Below, one piece after another: positions 17,927-26,425 of a DNA stretch of 64,000 bases; the first letter of the stretch is position 1, and the number at the start of each line of letters is the position of its first letter. The notes under the pieces are model-generated. The model searched no databases and was not told the DNA's origin. It worked only from the letters and a program-made list of their open reading frames with translations. This DNA comes from Dysgonomonadaceae bacterium PH5-43 (GTDB taxonomy: Bacteria; Bacteroidota; Bacteroidia; Bacteroidales; Azobacteroidaceae). The translations under genes and the position numbers were made by a program. The DNA is taken from contig JARXWK010000011.1 in the NCBI GenBank assembly GCA_029916745.1, positions 1 through 64,000 of the forward strand, read 5' to 3'.

Positions 17927-17987
17927 TTCAATCTGAACTGTGTCGATTTTTGATATTAAGAATTAAACTTTGACACAGTTCATTGAA
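17927..17987. other. Long hairpin between the 65-aa gene and the GIY-YIG gene
   Basis: TTCAAT-CT-GAACTGTGTC (17927-17944) pairs with GACACAGTTC-ATTGAA (17972-17987): 16 base pairs with a 2-nt bulge and a 27-nt A/T-rich loop. It is not followed by a T-tract, so it looks less like a terminator than an operator, mRNA-stability element or processing site separating the two genes. Confidence 0.6.
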
Positions 17988-18005
17988 TTAAAATAAGAAA
18001 AAGCC

Positions 18006-18743
18006 ATGAGTGGATTTTCTCAAAAAACAATTGAAGGACTAAACTATTACGTTTATGTATTAGTAGACCCTCGAGATAATAAAATATTCTATGTTGGTAA
18101 AGGAATTGGTAATCGTGTTTTCGCACACGTTTACTGTTCTTTAGATGAAACTTTAGAGAGTGACAAATTAAATATCATTCGAGAAATTACACAAGAGGGA
18201 TATTCTGTAAAGCATTTCATTGTGCGACATGGCTTAAATGAAAGTGAAGCCTTTTTAGTTGAATCTGTTTTGATTGATTTCTTGAGTTATTCTGATTTCT
18301 TCTCAATTCGTAGTATTTCAAATATACAAGCAGGTCATCAACAGTGGTTCAAAGGAATTAAAACCGTTGAAGAATTAGAAATATTATATGCTTGTAAACC
18401 TCTCAATGTTGAAGATGTACAACATAATTTGATAACCATCAACATAAATAAAACGTATAAACTTAAAAGTGATTATCACCCTAATATTTATGAAGCAACT
18501 AGGAAAAGTTGGAAAATCAATGAAAAACGATTACAACAAATAGAATATGTGCTTAGTGAATATAGAGGAATAGTAAGAGCTATATTCAAACCTGAAAAGT
18601 GGATAAAAGAAGGAGACCGCTGGATGTTTGAAGGTGTGGAAGTTACAGATAAAGAAATTATCGATTTATACTTAAACAAATCTCTTCCAGAGAAAAAGAA
18701 AGGAGAAGCTAATCCGATTAAATACTTTACAAAATACGAATAA
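18006..18743 (+). CDS. GIY-YIG nuclease-like protein (LEM-3 type)
   Basis: 245 aa. The N-terminal GIY-YIG core reads YYVYVLVDP (14-22), then FYVGKGIGNRVFAHV (28-42) with a likely catalytic Arg-37. NESEAFLVESVLIDFL (79-94) supplies the catalytic-type Glu. This FYVGKG form is typical of LEM-3-like GIY-YIG domains rather than UvrC. The C-terminal 100 residues (near 160-205, EATRKSWKIN ... YRGIVRAIFKPEKW) form a second conserved block seen in that group. A DNA- or RNA-cleaving role is plausible but unproven. The gene is followed after 3 nt by a small membrane protein and lies in a repeat-bounded accessory island. Confidence 0.75.
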   Translation: MSGFSQKTIEGLNYYVYVLVDPRDNKIFYVGKGIGNRVFAHVYCSLDETLESDKLNIIREITQEGYSVKHFIVRHGLNESEAFLVESVLIDFLSYSDFFSIRSISNIQAGHQQWFKGIKTVEELEILYACKPLNVEDVQHNLITININKTYKLKSDYHPNIYEATRKSWKINEKRLQQIEYVLSEYRGIVRAIFKPEKWIKEGDRWMFEGVEVTDKEIIDLYLNKSLPEKKKGEANPIKYFTKYE

Positions 18744-18746
18744 GAT

Positions 18747-19067
18747 ATGGGCTGTATAACTTTGTTTTTATTACTATGCAATATAGCAGTAATTGTAGGA
18801 ATTGATGTTTTGTTGTGGACGCATTCTGCCACTATGGGATTAATAGGTTTGGGTGGACTTGGAGCATTCCTTATTGGTTATGCTCTTAGTGTAGAGATAA
18901 GTATTGCACCTCGTGATTTTTGGTGGAATTCTGAATTTGGTATTTTTATAAAGAAATTGACATTTGCAAACTCTGCAGCTTTATTCGTATTGGGGATTTC
19001 AATTTTTATTGCCTACTCTTGTGATAATGAATCTGTAATAGAATTTATTAATTGGATTTACAATTAG
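18747..19067 (+). CDS. Small membrane protein
   Basis: 106 aa with three predicted transmembrane segments (about 4-24, 28-50 and 74-92) joined by a loop containing APRDFWWNSEFG. It starts 3 nt after the GIY-YIG gene, so the two are probably co-transcribed. I recognise no family. A nuclease plus a small membrane protein is a layout seen in some defence and toxin loci, but nothing here proves that role. Confidence 0.55.
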   Translation: MGCITLFLLLCNIAVIVGIDVLLWTHSATMGLIGLGGLGAFLIGYALSVEISIAPRDFWWNSEFGIFIKKLTFANSAALFVLGISIFIAYSCDNESVIEFINWIYN

Positions 19068-19075
19068 TCTTTAGG

Positions 19076-19200
19076 ACTAAAATTAAAAGCTAAAAGTTAG
19101 CGCGAAATATTGTCTATGGCTGTTGAAATATACAGCTGCTTTGCGCCAACTTTTAGCTTTTATCTTTTAGTTTTTATCTTTTAACTTGTGCGAAGCACAT
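19076..19200. repeat. Dispersed inverted-repeat element (copy 2)
   Basis: AAAAGCTAAAAGTTAGCGC (19085-19103) pairs with GCGCCAACTTTTAGCTTTT (19143-19161) with one mismatch and a 39-nt loop. It is followed by TTTTAGTTTTTATCTTTTAA runs and TTGTGCGAAGCACATAA, as in copy 1. No tandem array is attached. It lies directly between the membrane-protein gene and the convergent sigma-factor gene. Confidence 0.7.
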
Positions 19201-19202
19201 AA

Positions 19203-19706
19203 TTATCTATGATCTTTTAGCACTTTCTGTAATTCTTGTCGTGCGAAATATATTCTACTCTTAACAGTACCTAAAGGAAGGTCTAAATTCTCTGCAATTT
19301 CGTTATATTTATAACCTGCAATAAACATAGAGAAAGGATTTCTTAAATCGTTATTCAAGTTATTGATAGCTTTATTAATCTCTTTAACGGTGTAGGCTCC
19401 ATCTGGGGTTTCAAACCCTGAATCTTGAGGAAGATTTAGGTGATATAAATCTTCGGTTTGATCTATCACTGTTTGACTTCTCACCACCTTGCGATAATTA
19501 TTAATAAAGATATTTCGCATAATAGTTAATACCCAGCCTTTGAAATTTACATTGTCGACAAACTTATCCTGATTGTTCAATGCTTTCAAAGTTGTGTCTT
19601 GTACTAAATCGTTAGCATCTTCTCTGTTACCTGTTAGCATCATAGCGAAGTTAAACATATTGCTTTGTAATGCTAAAATCTGATTTTGAAATTGAATTGC
19701 ACTCAT
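19203..19706 (-). CDS. ECF-type RNA polymerase sigma factor
   Basis: 167 aa. Region 2 spans about residues 10-80 (DANDLVQDTTLKAL, then FKGWVLTIMRNIFINNYRK). Region 4 spans about 110-160, with the helix-turn-helix YNEIAENLDLPLGTVKSRIYFARQEL. No anti-sigma factor gene is next to it, which is common for stand-alone ECF factors in Bacteroidales. Its regulon cannot be read from the window. The last bases of the gene are close to repeat copy 2. Confidence 0.93.
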   Translation of the reverse strand: MSAIQFQNQILALQSNMFNFAMMLTGNREDANDLVQDTTLKALNNQDKFVDNVNFKGWVLTIMRNIFINNYRKVVRSQTVIDQTEDLYHLNLPQDSGFETPDGAYTVKEINKAINNLNNDLRNPFSMFIAGYKYNEIAENLDLPLGTVKSRIYFARQELQKVLKDHR

Positions 19707-19746
19707 GATATTTTGTTTTTATATTTAATATTTCCTTTTGTTTACA

Positions 19747-19754
19747 CAAATGTA
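19747..19754 (-). promoter_or_regulatory. -7 element of the ECF sigma gene
   Basis: On the minus strand this reads TACATTTG, about 41 nt before the start codon. Confidence 0.4.
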
Positions 19755-19953
19755 AGCCCCTTTTTATAGCCCCAAAAACTTATCAGGAAAGAAATAGAGG
19801 GTGTAATTAAATCTTAATTGTGTTGTAATTCGCTTAATATGCTTGTAACAAAAATGTCAATTTGAGAATAACAAAAAGGTGTTATATTGATAGTTGTAGA
19901 TTGCAGATGCTATTATTGATATTTATTAACCTTGTTGTTTAGGCTTTTTGTTT

Positions 19954-19961
19954 TATCTTTG
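19954..19961 (+). promoter_or_regulatory. -7 element of the M23-dxr-rseP-mscS operon
   Basis: TATCTTTG; the predicted start near 19968 is about 14 nt before the TTG start codon at 19982. Confidence 0.55.
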
Positions 19962-19981
19962 TGTCTTTGAAATAAAAATAA

Positions 19982-20842
19982 TTGAAGAAAAACTCAGGAC
20001 TATCGTTTTGGAAAAAGATAAAGTTTAAGTATAAACTATCTTTTTTGAATGAAAATACACTCGAAGAGGTATTCTCGTTTAGGTTGTCTGTGTTGTCAAC
20101 TACATTAACGGTGTTTGCTTTTGTGATATTATTAATAAGTTTAACTTCGATAGTAATTATAAATACACCTATCCGTAACTACTTGCCGGGATACTTAGAT
20201 TCGGAGATTCGACAAAGTATGATGGAAAATGCTCTTAAAACAGATTCGTTGGAGCAGAAGTTGGATATGCAAACACGATACTTACAAAATGTTATGTCGA
20301 TATTTCGAGGTGACTCTATTGCCGATGTAACACACGAACTTAATACGGATACTGTGAACGTAGATTTAGAAAGTCTTGATAAATCTGACGAGCTAACCGA
20401 TTTTATAAAACGCTTTGAAGAAGAAGAAAAGTATAATCTTAATTCTCTAACTTCACCTACCGCATTACCCGAAAATCTTATTTTTTACAGACCGGTAAGA
20501 GGTGTAATATCAAGTCATTTTGATGTTAAAGAGAAACATTATGGTGTAGATATTGCAGCAGCTCCACGAGAAAGTATTTTGGCAACAATGAACGGTACGG
20601 TTATCTTTGCCGGTTTCGATGCTAATGCAGGGTATGTTATACATCTTCAGCACCCTAATGGAATAATGTCGGTATATAAACATAATGCTATATTATTAAA
20701 GAAACAAGGCGACGAGGTTATATCGGGCGAAGCTATTGCAATAGTAGGCAATACAGGTAGTTTGTCGAGTGGCAATCATCTGCATTTCGAATTGTGGTAT
20801 AAAGGAAAGCCTGTCGATCCTGAAGAATTTATTGTATTCTAA
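19982..20842 (+). CDS. M23 family murein endopeptidase (LytM-like)
   Basis: 286 aa starting at TTG (19982). The codon before it is a stop and the next in-frame ATG falls near residue 80, after the membrane anchor, so the TTG start is forced. A basic N-terminus is followed by one transmembrane helix (about 34-62), a periplasmic coiled-coil-like linker, and a LytM domain from about residue 165. Zinc ligands are visible in HYGVDIAA and in GNHLHFELWY. It is expected to cut peptidoglycan cross-links during growth or division. First gene of an operon with dxr. Confidence 0.9.
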   Translation: MKKNSGLSFWKKIKFKYKLSFLNENTLEEVFSFRLSVLSTTLTVFAFVILLISLTSIVIINTPIRNYLPGYLDSEIRQSMMENALKTDSLEQKLDMQTRYLQNVMSIFRGDSIADVTHELNTDTVNVDLESLDKSDELTDFIKRFEEEEKYNLNSLTSPTALPENLIFYRPVRGVISSHFDVKEKHYGVDIAAAPRESILATMNGTVIFAGFDANAGYVIHLQHPNGIMSVYKHNAILLKKQGDEVISGEAIAIVGNTGSLSSGNHLHFELWYKGKPVDPEEFIVF

Positions 20843-20846
20843 AATT

Positions 20847-22007
20847 ATGAACAAAAGACAAATAGCAATACTTGGGTCAACGGGTTCTATAGGAACTCAG
20901 GCTTTAGATATTATTCGTCAACACCCTGATAAGTTTGAAGTGTATGCTCTTACCGCAAATAATCAGGTAGACTTACTTATAAAACAGGCGCGCGAGTTTA
21001 TGCCTGATACGGTTGTTATTGCAAACGAAGAGAAGTACGAACAGTTAAGGGATAGTCTTAAAGATTTACCAATAAAAGTGTGGGCAGGCTCAGATGCTAT
21101 TGCCGATGTGGTAGAGGCTCAACCTATTGATATTGTGCTTACTGCTATGGTTGGTTATTCTGGTTTGAAGCCTACAATACACGCCATTAAAGCAGGTAAG
21201 GCTATCGCATTAGCAAATAAAGAAACCTTAGTAATAGCTGGCGAGATAATAATAAACTTAGCGGCTAAACATAAAACTCCTATATTGCCAGTTGATTCCG
21301 AACATTCGGCTATCTTTCAGTGTTTGGCAGGAGAACAAAATAATAAAATAGACAAGATATTACTTACAGCTTCGGGTGGTCCTTTCAGAAACTTTTCTTT
21401 AGAACAACTAAAGACAGTAACTAAGAAAGAAGCCTTAAAGCACCCCAACTGGAATATGGGGGCGAAAGTAACTATCGACTCGGCAAGCCTTATGAATAAA
21501 GGATTCGAGATGATAGAGGCTAAGTGGTTGTTTGGTGTAACTCCCGAACAAATTAAAGTGTTGGTACACCCTCAATCTATTATTCATTCAATGGTTCAGT
21601 TCGAAGATATGTCGATAAAAGCACAATTAGGTTTGCCTGATATGCGTTTGCCGATACAATATGCTTTGGGCTATCCCAACAGAATGAAGTCGGACTTCAA
21701 AGAAACAGATTTTAATATCTTTAATACTTTAACTTTTGAAGAACCCGATACCTCAAAATTCAGAAACTTAACGTTTGCTTTTGAAGCCATTAAGCAAGGT
21801 GGTAATATGCCTTGTATATTAAATGCAGCAAATGAAATAGTTGTAGCGGCTTTCTTGAACGAACAAATAGGTTTCCTTGAAATGAGTGATGTAATAGAAA
21901 AGACAATGCAAACAGTAGAATTTATAAAAACACCTTCATACGAAGATTTAGTACAAACAGATAAAATAGCGAGAGCAAAAGCAATAGAAATATGGAAACA
22001 ATCTTAA
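20847..22007 (+). CDS. dxr: 1-deoxy-D-xylulose 5-phosphate reductoisomerase
   Basis: 386 aa from the ATG at 20847, 4 nt after the M23 gene. It converts DXP to MEP with NADPH and a divalent metal, the second step of the MEP pathway. It has the NADPH motif GSTGSIGTQAL (8-18), LANKETLV, PVDSEHSAIFQ (metal/substrate) and the ASGGPFR and MGAKVTIDSASLMNKG blocks. It is the target of fosmidomycin. The end overlaps rseP by 16 nt. Confidence 0.97.
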   Translation: MNKRQIAILGSTGSIGTQALDIIRQHPDKFEVYALTANNQVDLLIKQAREFMPDTVVIANEEKYEQLRDSLKDLPIKVWAGSDAIADVVEAQPIDIVLTAMVGYSGLKPTIHAIKAGKAIALANKETLVIAGEIIINLAAKHKTPILPVDSEHSAIFQCLAGEQNNKIDKILLTASGGPFRNFSLEQLKTVTKKEALKHPNWNMGAKVTIDSASLMNKGFEMIEAKWLFGVTPEQIKVLVHPQSIIHSMVQFEDMSIKAQLGLPDMRLPIQYALGYPNRMKSDFKETDFNIFNTLTFEEPDTSKFRNLTFAFEAIKQGGNMPCILNAANEIVVAAFLNEQIGFLEMSDVIEKTMQTVEFIKTPSYEDLVQTDKIARAKAIEIWKQS

Positions 22008-23308
22008 TAAAAGCATTTCAATTAATTTTAAGTTTATCAATCTTGGTTATCGTCCACGAGTTAGGACATTTTTTGTTTGCCAAGTTGTTCAAAGTAAGAG
22101 TAGAGAAGTTCTATCTTTTCTTCAATCCTTGGTTTACTCTATTTAAGTTTAAACCTAAAGGAAGTGAAACAGAGTATGGTATAGGCTGGCTACCTTTAGG
22201 CGGTTACGTTAAAATATCAGGAATGATAGACGAAAGTATGGATAAAGAAGCTATGGCTGAACCTCCAAAGCCTTGGGAGTTTAGAACTAAGCCAGCTTGG
22301 CAACGTTTACTTATTATGGTAGGTGGTGTGTTGATGAATTTTATTTTAGCATTCGTTATATATGCAATGATAGTTTTTACTTGGGGAGAAGAACACCTTC
22401 CTTTGCGTAATGTAACAATGGGACTTTCATATAATCAGGCAACTCTTGATGTTGGGTTTCAAAACGGAGATATTCCTGTTAGTGCTGATGGAAAACAATT
22501 AGAAGAATTAAATATGGATGTTCTTTACTCTGTATTTGAAGCTAAAGAAGTTGAAGTTTTGCGTAACGGTGAAATTGTAAAAATAACTTTACCCGAAGGT
22601 TTTAAGAAAGTATTATTAGATAAAGAACCTAACTTTGTGCTTCGCTATCCATTTGTTATCGATCAGGTGTTGAATGGTTCGCCGGCTCAAGATGCGGGAT
22701 TAAAAGAAGGAGATGATATTGTAGGTGTTTATGGCGAGGATATGGTTGCTGATCAGCTTCGAGCTACATTTGCCGATAACAAAGAAACGGAAATTACTAT
22801 AAACGTAAAAAGGGGAGGAGAAACAATAGAGCTGAACATTACTCCTGATGAGTCTGGTAAGATAGGCGTAATGCCTCGTCATCCTTATAGTATATACGAA
22901 ACAGTAAAAACTAAATATAACTTCTTTGCATCATTTCCTGCAGGTATACGTATTGGTATTCAACAAATAAAAGATTACTTAGGGCAATTCAAATATATAT
23001 TTACAAAAGAAGGAGCTCAAAGTTTAGGCGGTTTTGGTGCAATAGGTAACTTATTCCCAGAGAAATGGAACTGGGGATTGTTTTGGGAACGAACAGCTTT
23101 CCTTTCAATAATATTAGGAGTTATGAACTTACTACCTATCCCAGCTTTAGATGGCGGACACGTTATGTTTTTACTTTATGAAGTAATTTCGGGACGTAAA
23201 CCTAACGATAAGTTTATGGAATATGCGCAAATGGTAGGAATGTTTTTGTTGTTTGCGTTGCTTATATATGCTAATGGTATGGATATAGTCAGGGCTTTCT
23301 TTAAATAA
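21992..23308 (+). CDS. rseP: RIP metalloprotease RseP (site-2 protease)
   Basis: 438 aa inner-membrane zinc protease. HELGH is at 22-26 in the first membrane helix. LLPIPALDGGHV near 378-390 supplies the Asp ligand, and a PDZ domain lies between (about 205-285). It cleaves transmembrane anti-sigma factors and remnant signal peptides. The dxr-rseP pairing is common in Bacteroidetes and other bacteria. The nearby ECF factor has no visible anti-sigma partner, so I do not claim a link. Confidence 0.95.
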   Translation: METILIKAFQLILSLSILVIVHELGHFLFAKLFKVRVEKFYLFFNPWFTLFKFKPKGSETEYGIGWLPLGGYVKISGMIDESMDKEAMAEPPKPWEFRTKPAWQRLLIMVGGVLMNFILAFVIYAMIVFTWGEEHLPLRNVTMGLSYNQATLDVGFQNGDIPVSADGKQLEELNMDVLYSVFEAKEVEVLRNGEIVKITLPEGFKKVLLDKEPNFVLRYPFVIDQVLNGSPAQDAGLKEGDDIVGVYGEDMVADQLRATFADNKETEITINVKRGGETIELNITPDESGKIGVMPRHPYSIYETVKTKYNFFASFPAGIRIGIQQIKDYLGQFKYIFTKEGAQSLGGFGAIGNLFPEKWNWGLFWERTAFLSIILGVMNLLPIPALDGGHVMFLLYEVISGRKPNDKFMEYAQMVGMFLLFALLIYANGMDIVRAFFK

Positions 23309-23330
23309 CTTATAAATAAAAAGGTAAAAG

Positions 23331-24620
23331 ATGAAGGATAACGTACAATTAAAAGAGTTTGCGTTTACAATAAACGAAGGTTTTTCTGAGTTTGTCTCAA
23401 AGTTTGGTTTGTCTGAAAGTGCTACATCGGTTGTTAGTATGATGATATTACTTTTCTTAGCCGTATTAATCATATACATAGTGTTTACTATTACGGAGAG
23501 AATAATTCATTTAATATCTCGCAATATATCAAAGTTTGATAGTCTTAAGTTCTTCAAATTCTTAAATAAGAATAAGTTCCCTATGCTATCAGGACTTTTG
23601 ATTCCTTATATCTTTATGAAGATATTCATACCTATTGTTTTTTATAATTATTCAGTGTTAACAAATCTAAGTTATATTTTTGTTGAGGTATGGCTTATAT
23701 TTGTAATTATTAATATAATTGTATCCATTGTGCGTTCGGCTTGTGATGTGTTGGCTCTTCGACCAGCTTTTAGAGATAAACCTATGACAAGCTACATACA
23801 AGTTCTTCAAATTATACTATATATATTAGGAATAGTGCTTGCATTCTCTGTTATTACAGATAAGTCGCCAATGGTATTCTTTACAGCTATGGGTGCGGCG
23901 TCGGCTATTATGTTATTAATCTTTCAAGATTCTATTAAAGGATTTGTAGCAAGTATACAAGTAACTACTAACGATATGGTAAGGCTGGGCGATTGGGTTA
24001 CCGTTTCAAAATATGGTGCCGATGGAGATGTTACTGAAATAAATCTTACGACCGTTAAGGTTCAGAATTTCGATAAAACCATTACTACTTTGCCAACGTA
24101 TGCCTTAATATCAGACTCTTTCCAAAACTGGAGAGGAATGAAAGATGCCGAAGGGCGAAGAATAAAAAGGTCTTTAAGCATAAAGCAATCAAGCATACGG
24201 TTTATTGCAGATGATGAACTTGCAAGATTTAAGAAGATACAAGGAATATCTAAATATATAGATGAAAAGCAAGCAGAGATAAAAGCTCATAACGAAGCAA
24301 TAGGAGCTGATAGAAGTTTGCCAGTAAATGGACGTAATCTAACTAATGCAGGCTTGTTCCGTCAGTATGCGCAATGGTATTTGAAAACTCACCCAGGTAC
24401 TAAAGATGAATATACAATGATGGTTCGTCATCTCGCTCCAACAGAAACAGGTATACCTTTTGAAGTTTATGCTTTTACAAATACAACTAACTGGATACAA
24501 TACGAAGCCATAATGTCGGATATTTTCGATCATCTTATCGCGACAGTTAAATACTTTGATTTAGAAATCTTCGAGTTAGAGGCAGGAGGCGATAAAAAGA
24601 ATATAGAAATACGTAATTAG
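23331..24620 (+). CDS. MscS-family mechanosensitive channel (YbdG-like)
   Basis: 429 aa. Several membrane helices occupy about residues 35-205. The last, pore-lining helix region is rich in Gly/Ala (FFTAMGAASAIMLLIFQDSIKGFVASI) and leads into the cytoplasmic beta domain (LGDWVTVSKYGADGDVTEINLTTVKVQN). The long C-terminal domain is like that of the E. coli YbdG/MscM type. It protects against osmotic downshock. The gene is 22 nt after rseP, and its stop overlaps the end of the convergent DUF4296 gene by 4 nt. Confidence 0.9.
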   Translation: MKDNVQLKEFAFTINEGFSEFVSKFGLSESATSVVSMMILLFLAVLIIYIVFTITERIIHLISRNISKFDSLKFFKFLNKNKFPMLSGLLIPYIFMKIFIPIVFYNYSVLTNLSYIFVEVWLIFVIINIIVSIVRSACDVLALRPAFRDKPMTSYIQVLQIILYILGIVLAFSVITDKSPMVFFTAMGAASAIMLLIFQDSIKGFVASIQVTTNDMVRLGDWVTVSKYGADGDVTEINLTTVKVQNFDKTITTLPTYALISDSFQNWRGMKDAEGRRIKRSLSIKQSSIRFIADDELARFKKIQGISKYIDEKQAEIKAHNEAIGADRSLPVNGRNLTNAGLFRQYAQWYLKTHPGTKDEYTMMVRHLAPTETGIPFEVYAFTNTTNWIQYEAIMSDIFDHLIATVKYFDLEIFELEAGGDKKNIEIRN

Positions 24621-25390
24621 TTATTATAAATCCTTGTTTCTTTTTGTTGAGAAATAGAGAACCCATTAATAAGGATAGGGTTTTTAGTAGTGTCAGGTAA
24701 GGAAATGTTTCCGTAAATAGAGACAACTCTTTCTCTTCCTGCGCTACGAACAAGGTTAAACCAACCGTTGCTTTTGATTGTGTCGGTGTAAACAAAGGTA
24801 GTGTCAGCACATTCTATGTTTAAAGAGAGTATAGGATATGCAGGTTCTTTCACTCCGATAGATAAAAAGTCTATAAAATACCGTTTGCTTTTGTTTAGCT
24901 GCGTTCTATCATCAACCATAAAAGAAAGAGAGTCGCCTTGCAATGCAGAGCCAAGTATGTAGTGTTGCGTTAAATGCAAAAAGGTTGTATCAACTCTTTT
25001 GCTATTAGCTTTTATTTGTTCGTGTAATTGAGTCGCTTCTGCAATGTCTAAAGCATACCTTTCGGTAAGTTTATCATTAATCTTCAAAAAAACATCTAAG
25101 TTGGCATTGTACCAAACCAGAGAAGAATCGAATTCAGCTTCAGTGGTGTTGTGTTTGTTGAATATCGATTGCAGAAACTCAACCTTAAGAAGAGTGTCGG
25201 CTGTAAAGATAGAATGGTTACTTTTAATGGTAGACTCGGCAATATAAATATCGTATAATATATCTTCCATTTGCTGTTCCGATAAAACATCAAACGGGCG
25301 ACTGTTGCAGGCAGATACTATGCACGCAACAATAAGTAGTAATATTATGTGTATATTAGTTTTCAATTTCTTGAATTTCTTTCTTTTCAA
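24617..25390 (-). CDS. DUF4296 lipoprotein
   Basis: 257 aa. A lipoprotein signal is at residues 12-28 (VACIVSAC, Cys-28 to be acylated). The domain MEDILYDIYIAEST is the DUF4296 signature. It follows lspA, as in many Bacteroidales genomes, and its start overlaps the end of lspA by 35 nt. The function is unknown; it is expected in the periplasm, lipid-anchored. Confidence 0.85.
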   Translation of the reverse strand: MKRKKFKKLKTNIHIILLLIVACIVSACNSRPFDVLSEQQMEDILYDIYIAESTIKSNHSIFTADTLLKVEFLQSIFNKHNTTEAEFDSSLVWYNANLDVFLKINDKLTERYALDIAEATQLHEQIKANSKRVDTTFLHLTQHYILGSALQGDSLSFMVDDRTQLNKSKRYFIDFLSIGVKEPAYPILSLNIECADTTFVYTDTIKSNGWFNLVRSAGRERVVSIYGNISLPDTTKNPILINGFSISQQKETRIYNN

Positions 25391-25991
25391 AACTTTTAGT
25401 AAAGTCTTTCCAATAAAAAAGAAGTAGAGTTACCATTCCTACACTGATGCAAGCGTCGGCAAAATTAAATATGTAGCGGAAAAACTCAAACTGACTTCCT
25501 CCTATAAAAGGAATCCAATCTGGCCAAGTAAATTCAAATAGTGGGAAATAAAACATATCAACAACTTTACCGTGCATTAAAGTTCCGTAACCTCCGTCGG
25601 CTGGGAATAAAGTAGCAACAGTAAAAGGAGTGCTCTCACTAAAGATAACCCCATAGAATACACTATCAATGATATTGCCAACAGCTCCTGCGAAGATTAA
25701 AGATACACAAAGAATATATCCAAGTCGAAATCCTTTTTTGATTAAAGTCCACAGATAATAGATGATGGCGAAAGATGCTATTATTCTAAAAATAGATAGA
25801 AATAGTTTTCCACCTATTTCTATTCCCATAGCCATACCAGGGTTTTCTACAAAACGAATCAAGAACCAATCGGCGATGTGTATGTCTTCATACAATGCCA
25901 TATTGGTTTTGACATATATTTTGATAGCTTGATCTATTACGAGCAGTAGCAGAATAACTGCTACTGCCCATAATCCTTTTGATAATTTCAT
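25356..25991 (-). CDS. lspA: Lipoprotein signal peptidase (signal peptidase II)
   Basis: 211 aa with four membrane helices. The catalytic aspartates lie in GAVGNIIDSVFYG (near 108) and in the FNFADACISVG block (near 175). It removes signal peptides from prolipoproteins after lipidation. The segment between the catalytic blocks is longer than in E. coli LspA, as usual in Bacteroidetes. It overlaps the DksA-like gene by 4 nt and DUF4296 by 35 nt. Confidence 0.95.
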   Translation of the reverse strand: MKLSKGLWAVAVILLLLVIDQAIKIYVKTNMALYEDIHIADWFLIRFVENPGMAMGIEIGGKLFLSIFRIIASFAIIYYLWTLIKKGFRLGYILCVSLIFAGAVGNIIDSVFYGVIFSESTPFTVATLFPADGGYGTLMHGKVVDMFYFPLFEFTWPDWIPFIGGSQFEFFRYIFNFADACISVGMVTLLLFYWKDFTKSFEKKEIQEIEN

Positions 25992-26368
25992 CTGCCTTGC
26001 GCTTGTTTTGCTTCTATACTTAAAGTTGCGTGAGGCACAGCGCGAAGTCTTTCCTTAGGGATAAGCTTACCTGTTTCTCTACATATACCATAAGTCTTAT
26101 TTTCAATGCGTATTAAGGCAGCTTGTAGATTCTGAATAAACTTCATCTGACGTTGAGCTAAACGTCCAGCCTCTTCCTTTGAAAGAGTAGATGCGCCTTC
26201 CTCTAATACTTTGAAAGTAGGAGACGTGTCGGTAACATCATTGCCATCGGCATTCATCATAGTCTCTTTGTGAAGTTCATAATCTGTTTTTGCTTTCTCA
26301 AGTTTTTCGTTAATTATAGCACGAAACTCTTCTAATTCAGCATCTGAGTATCTTGTCTTTTCGTTCAT
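25988..26368 (-). CDS. TraR/DksA-family protein lacking most zinc ligands
   Basis: 126 aa. A helical N-terminal half (coiled-coil hairpin, residues about 10-85) is followed by the DksA-type segment YGICRETGKLIPKERL ... ATLSIEAK. Canonical DksA has C-x2-C and C-x2-C; here only the first Cys remains. Such zinc-less forms are known in Bacteroidetes. It probably binds the RNA polymerase secondary channel and modulates transcription. Encoded between ileS and lspA. Confidence 0.88.
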   Translation of the reverse strand: MNEKTRYSDAELEEFRAIINEKLEKAKTDYELHKETMMNADGNDVTDTSPTFKVLEEGASTLSKEEAGRLAQRQMKFIQNLQAALIRIENKTYGICRETGKLIPKERLRAVPHATLSIEAKQAQGR

Positions 26369-26425
26369 GGCTATATAATTTAAATTAATAAGTTCAAATA
26401 TAGGTGTTTTATTTTAATAAACAAA

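Noticed and set aside
24339-24810. Minus-strand frames overlapping mscS and the DUF4296 gene
   Set aside because: They lie antisense to well-supported genes with no promoter or conserved motif.
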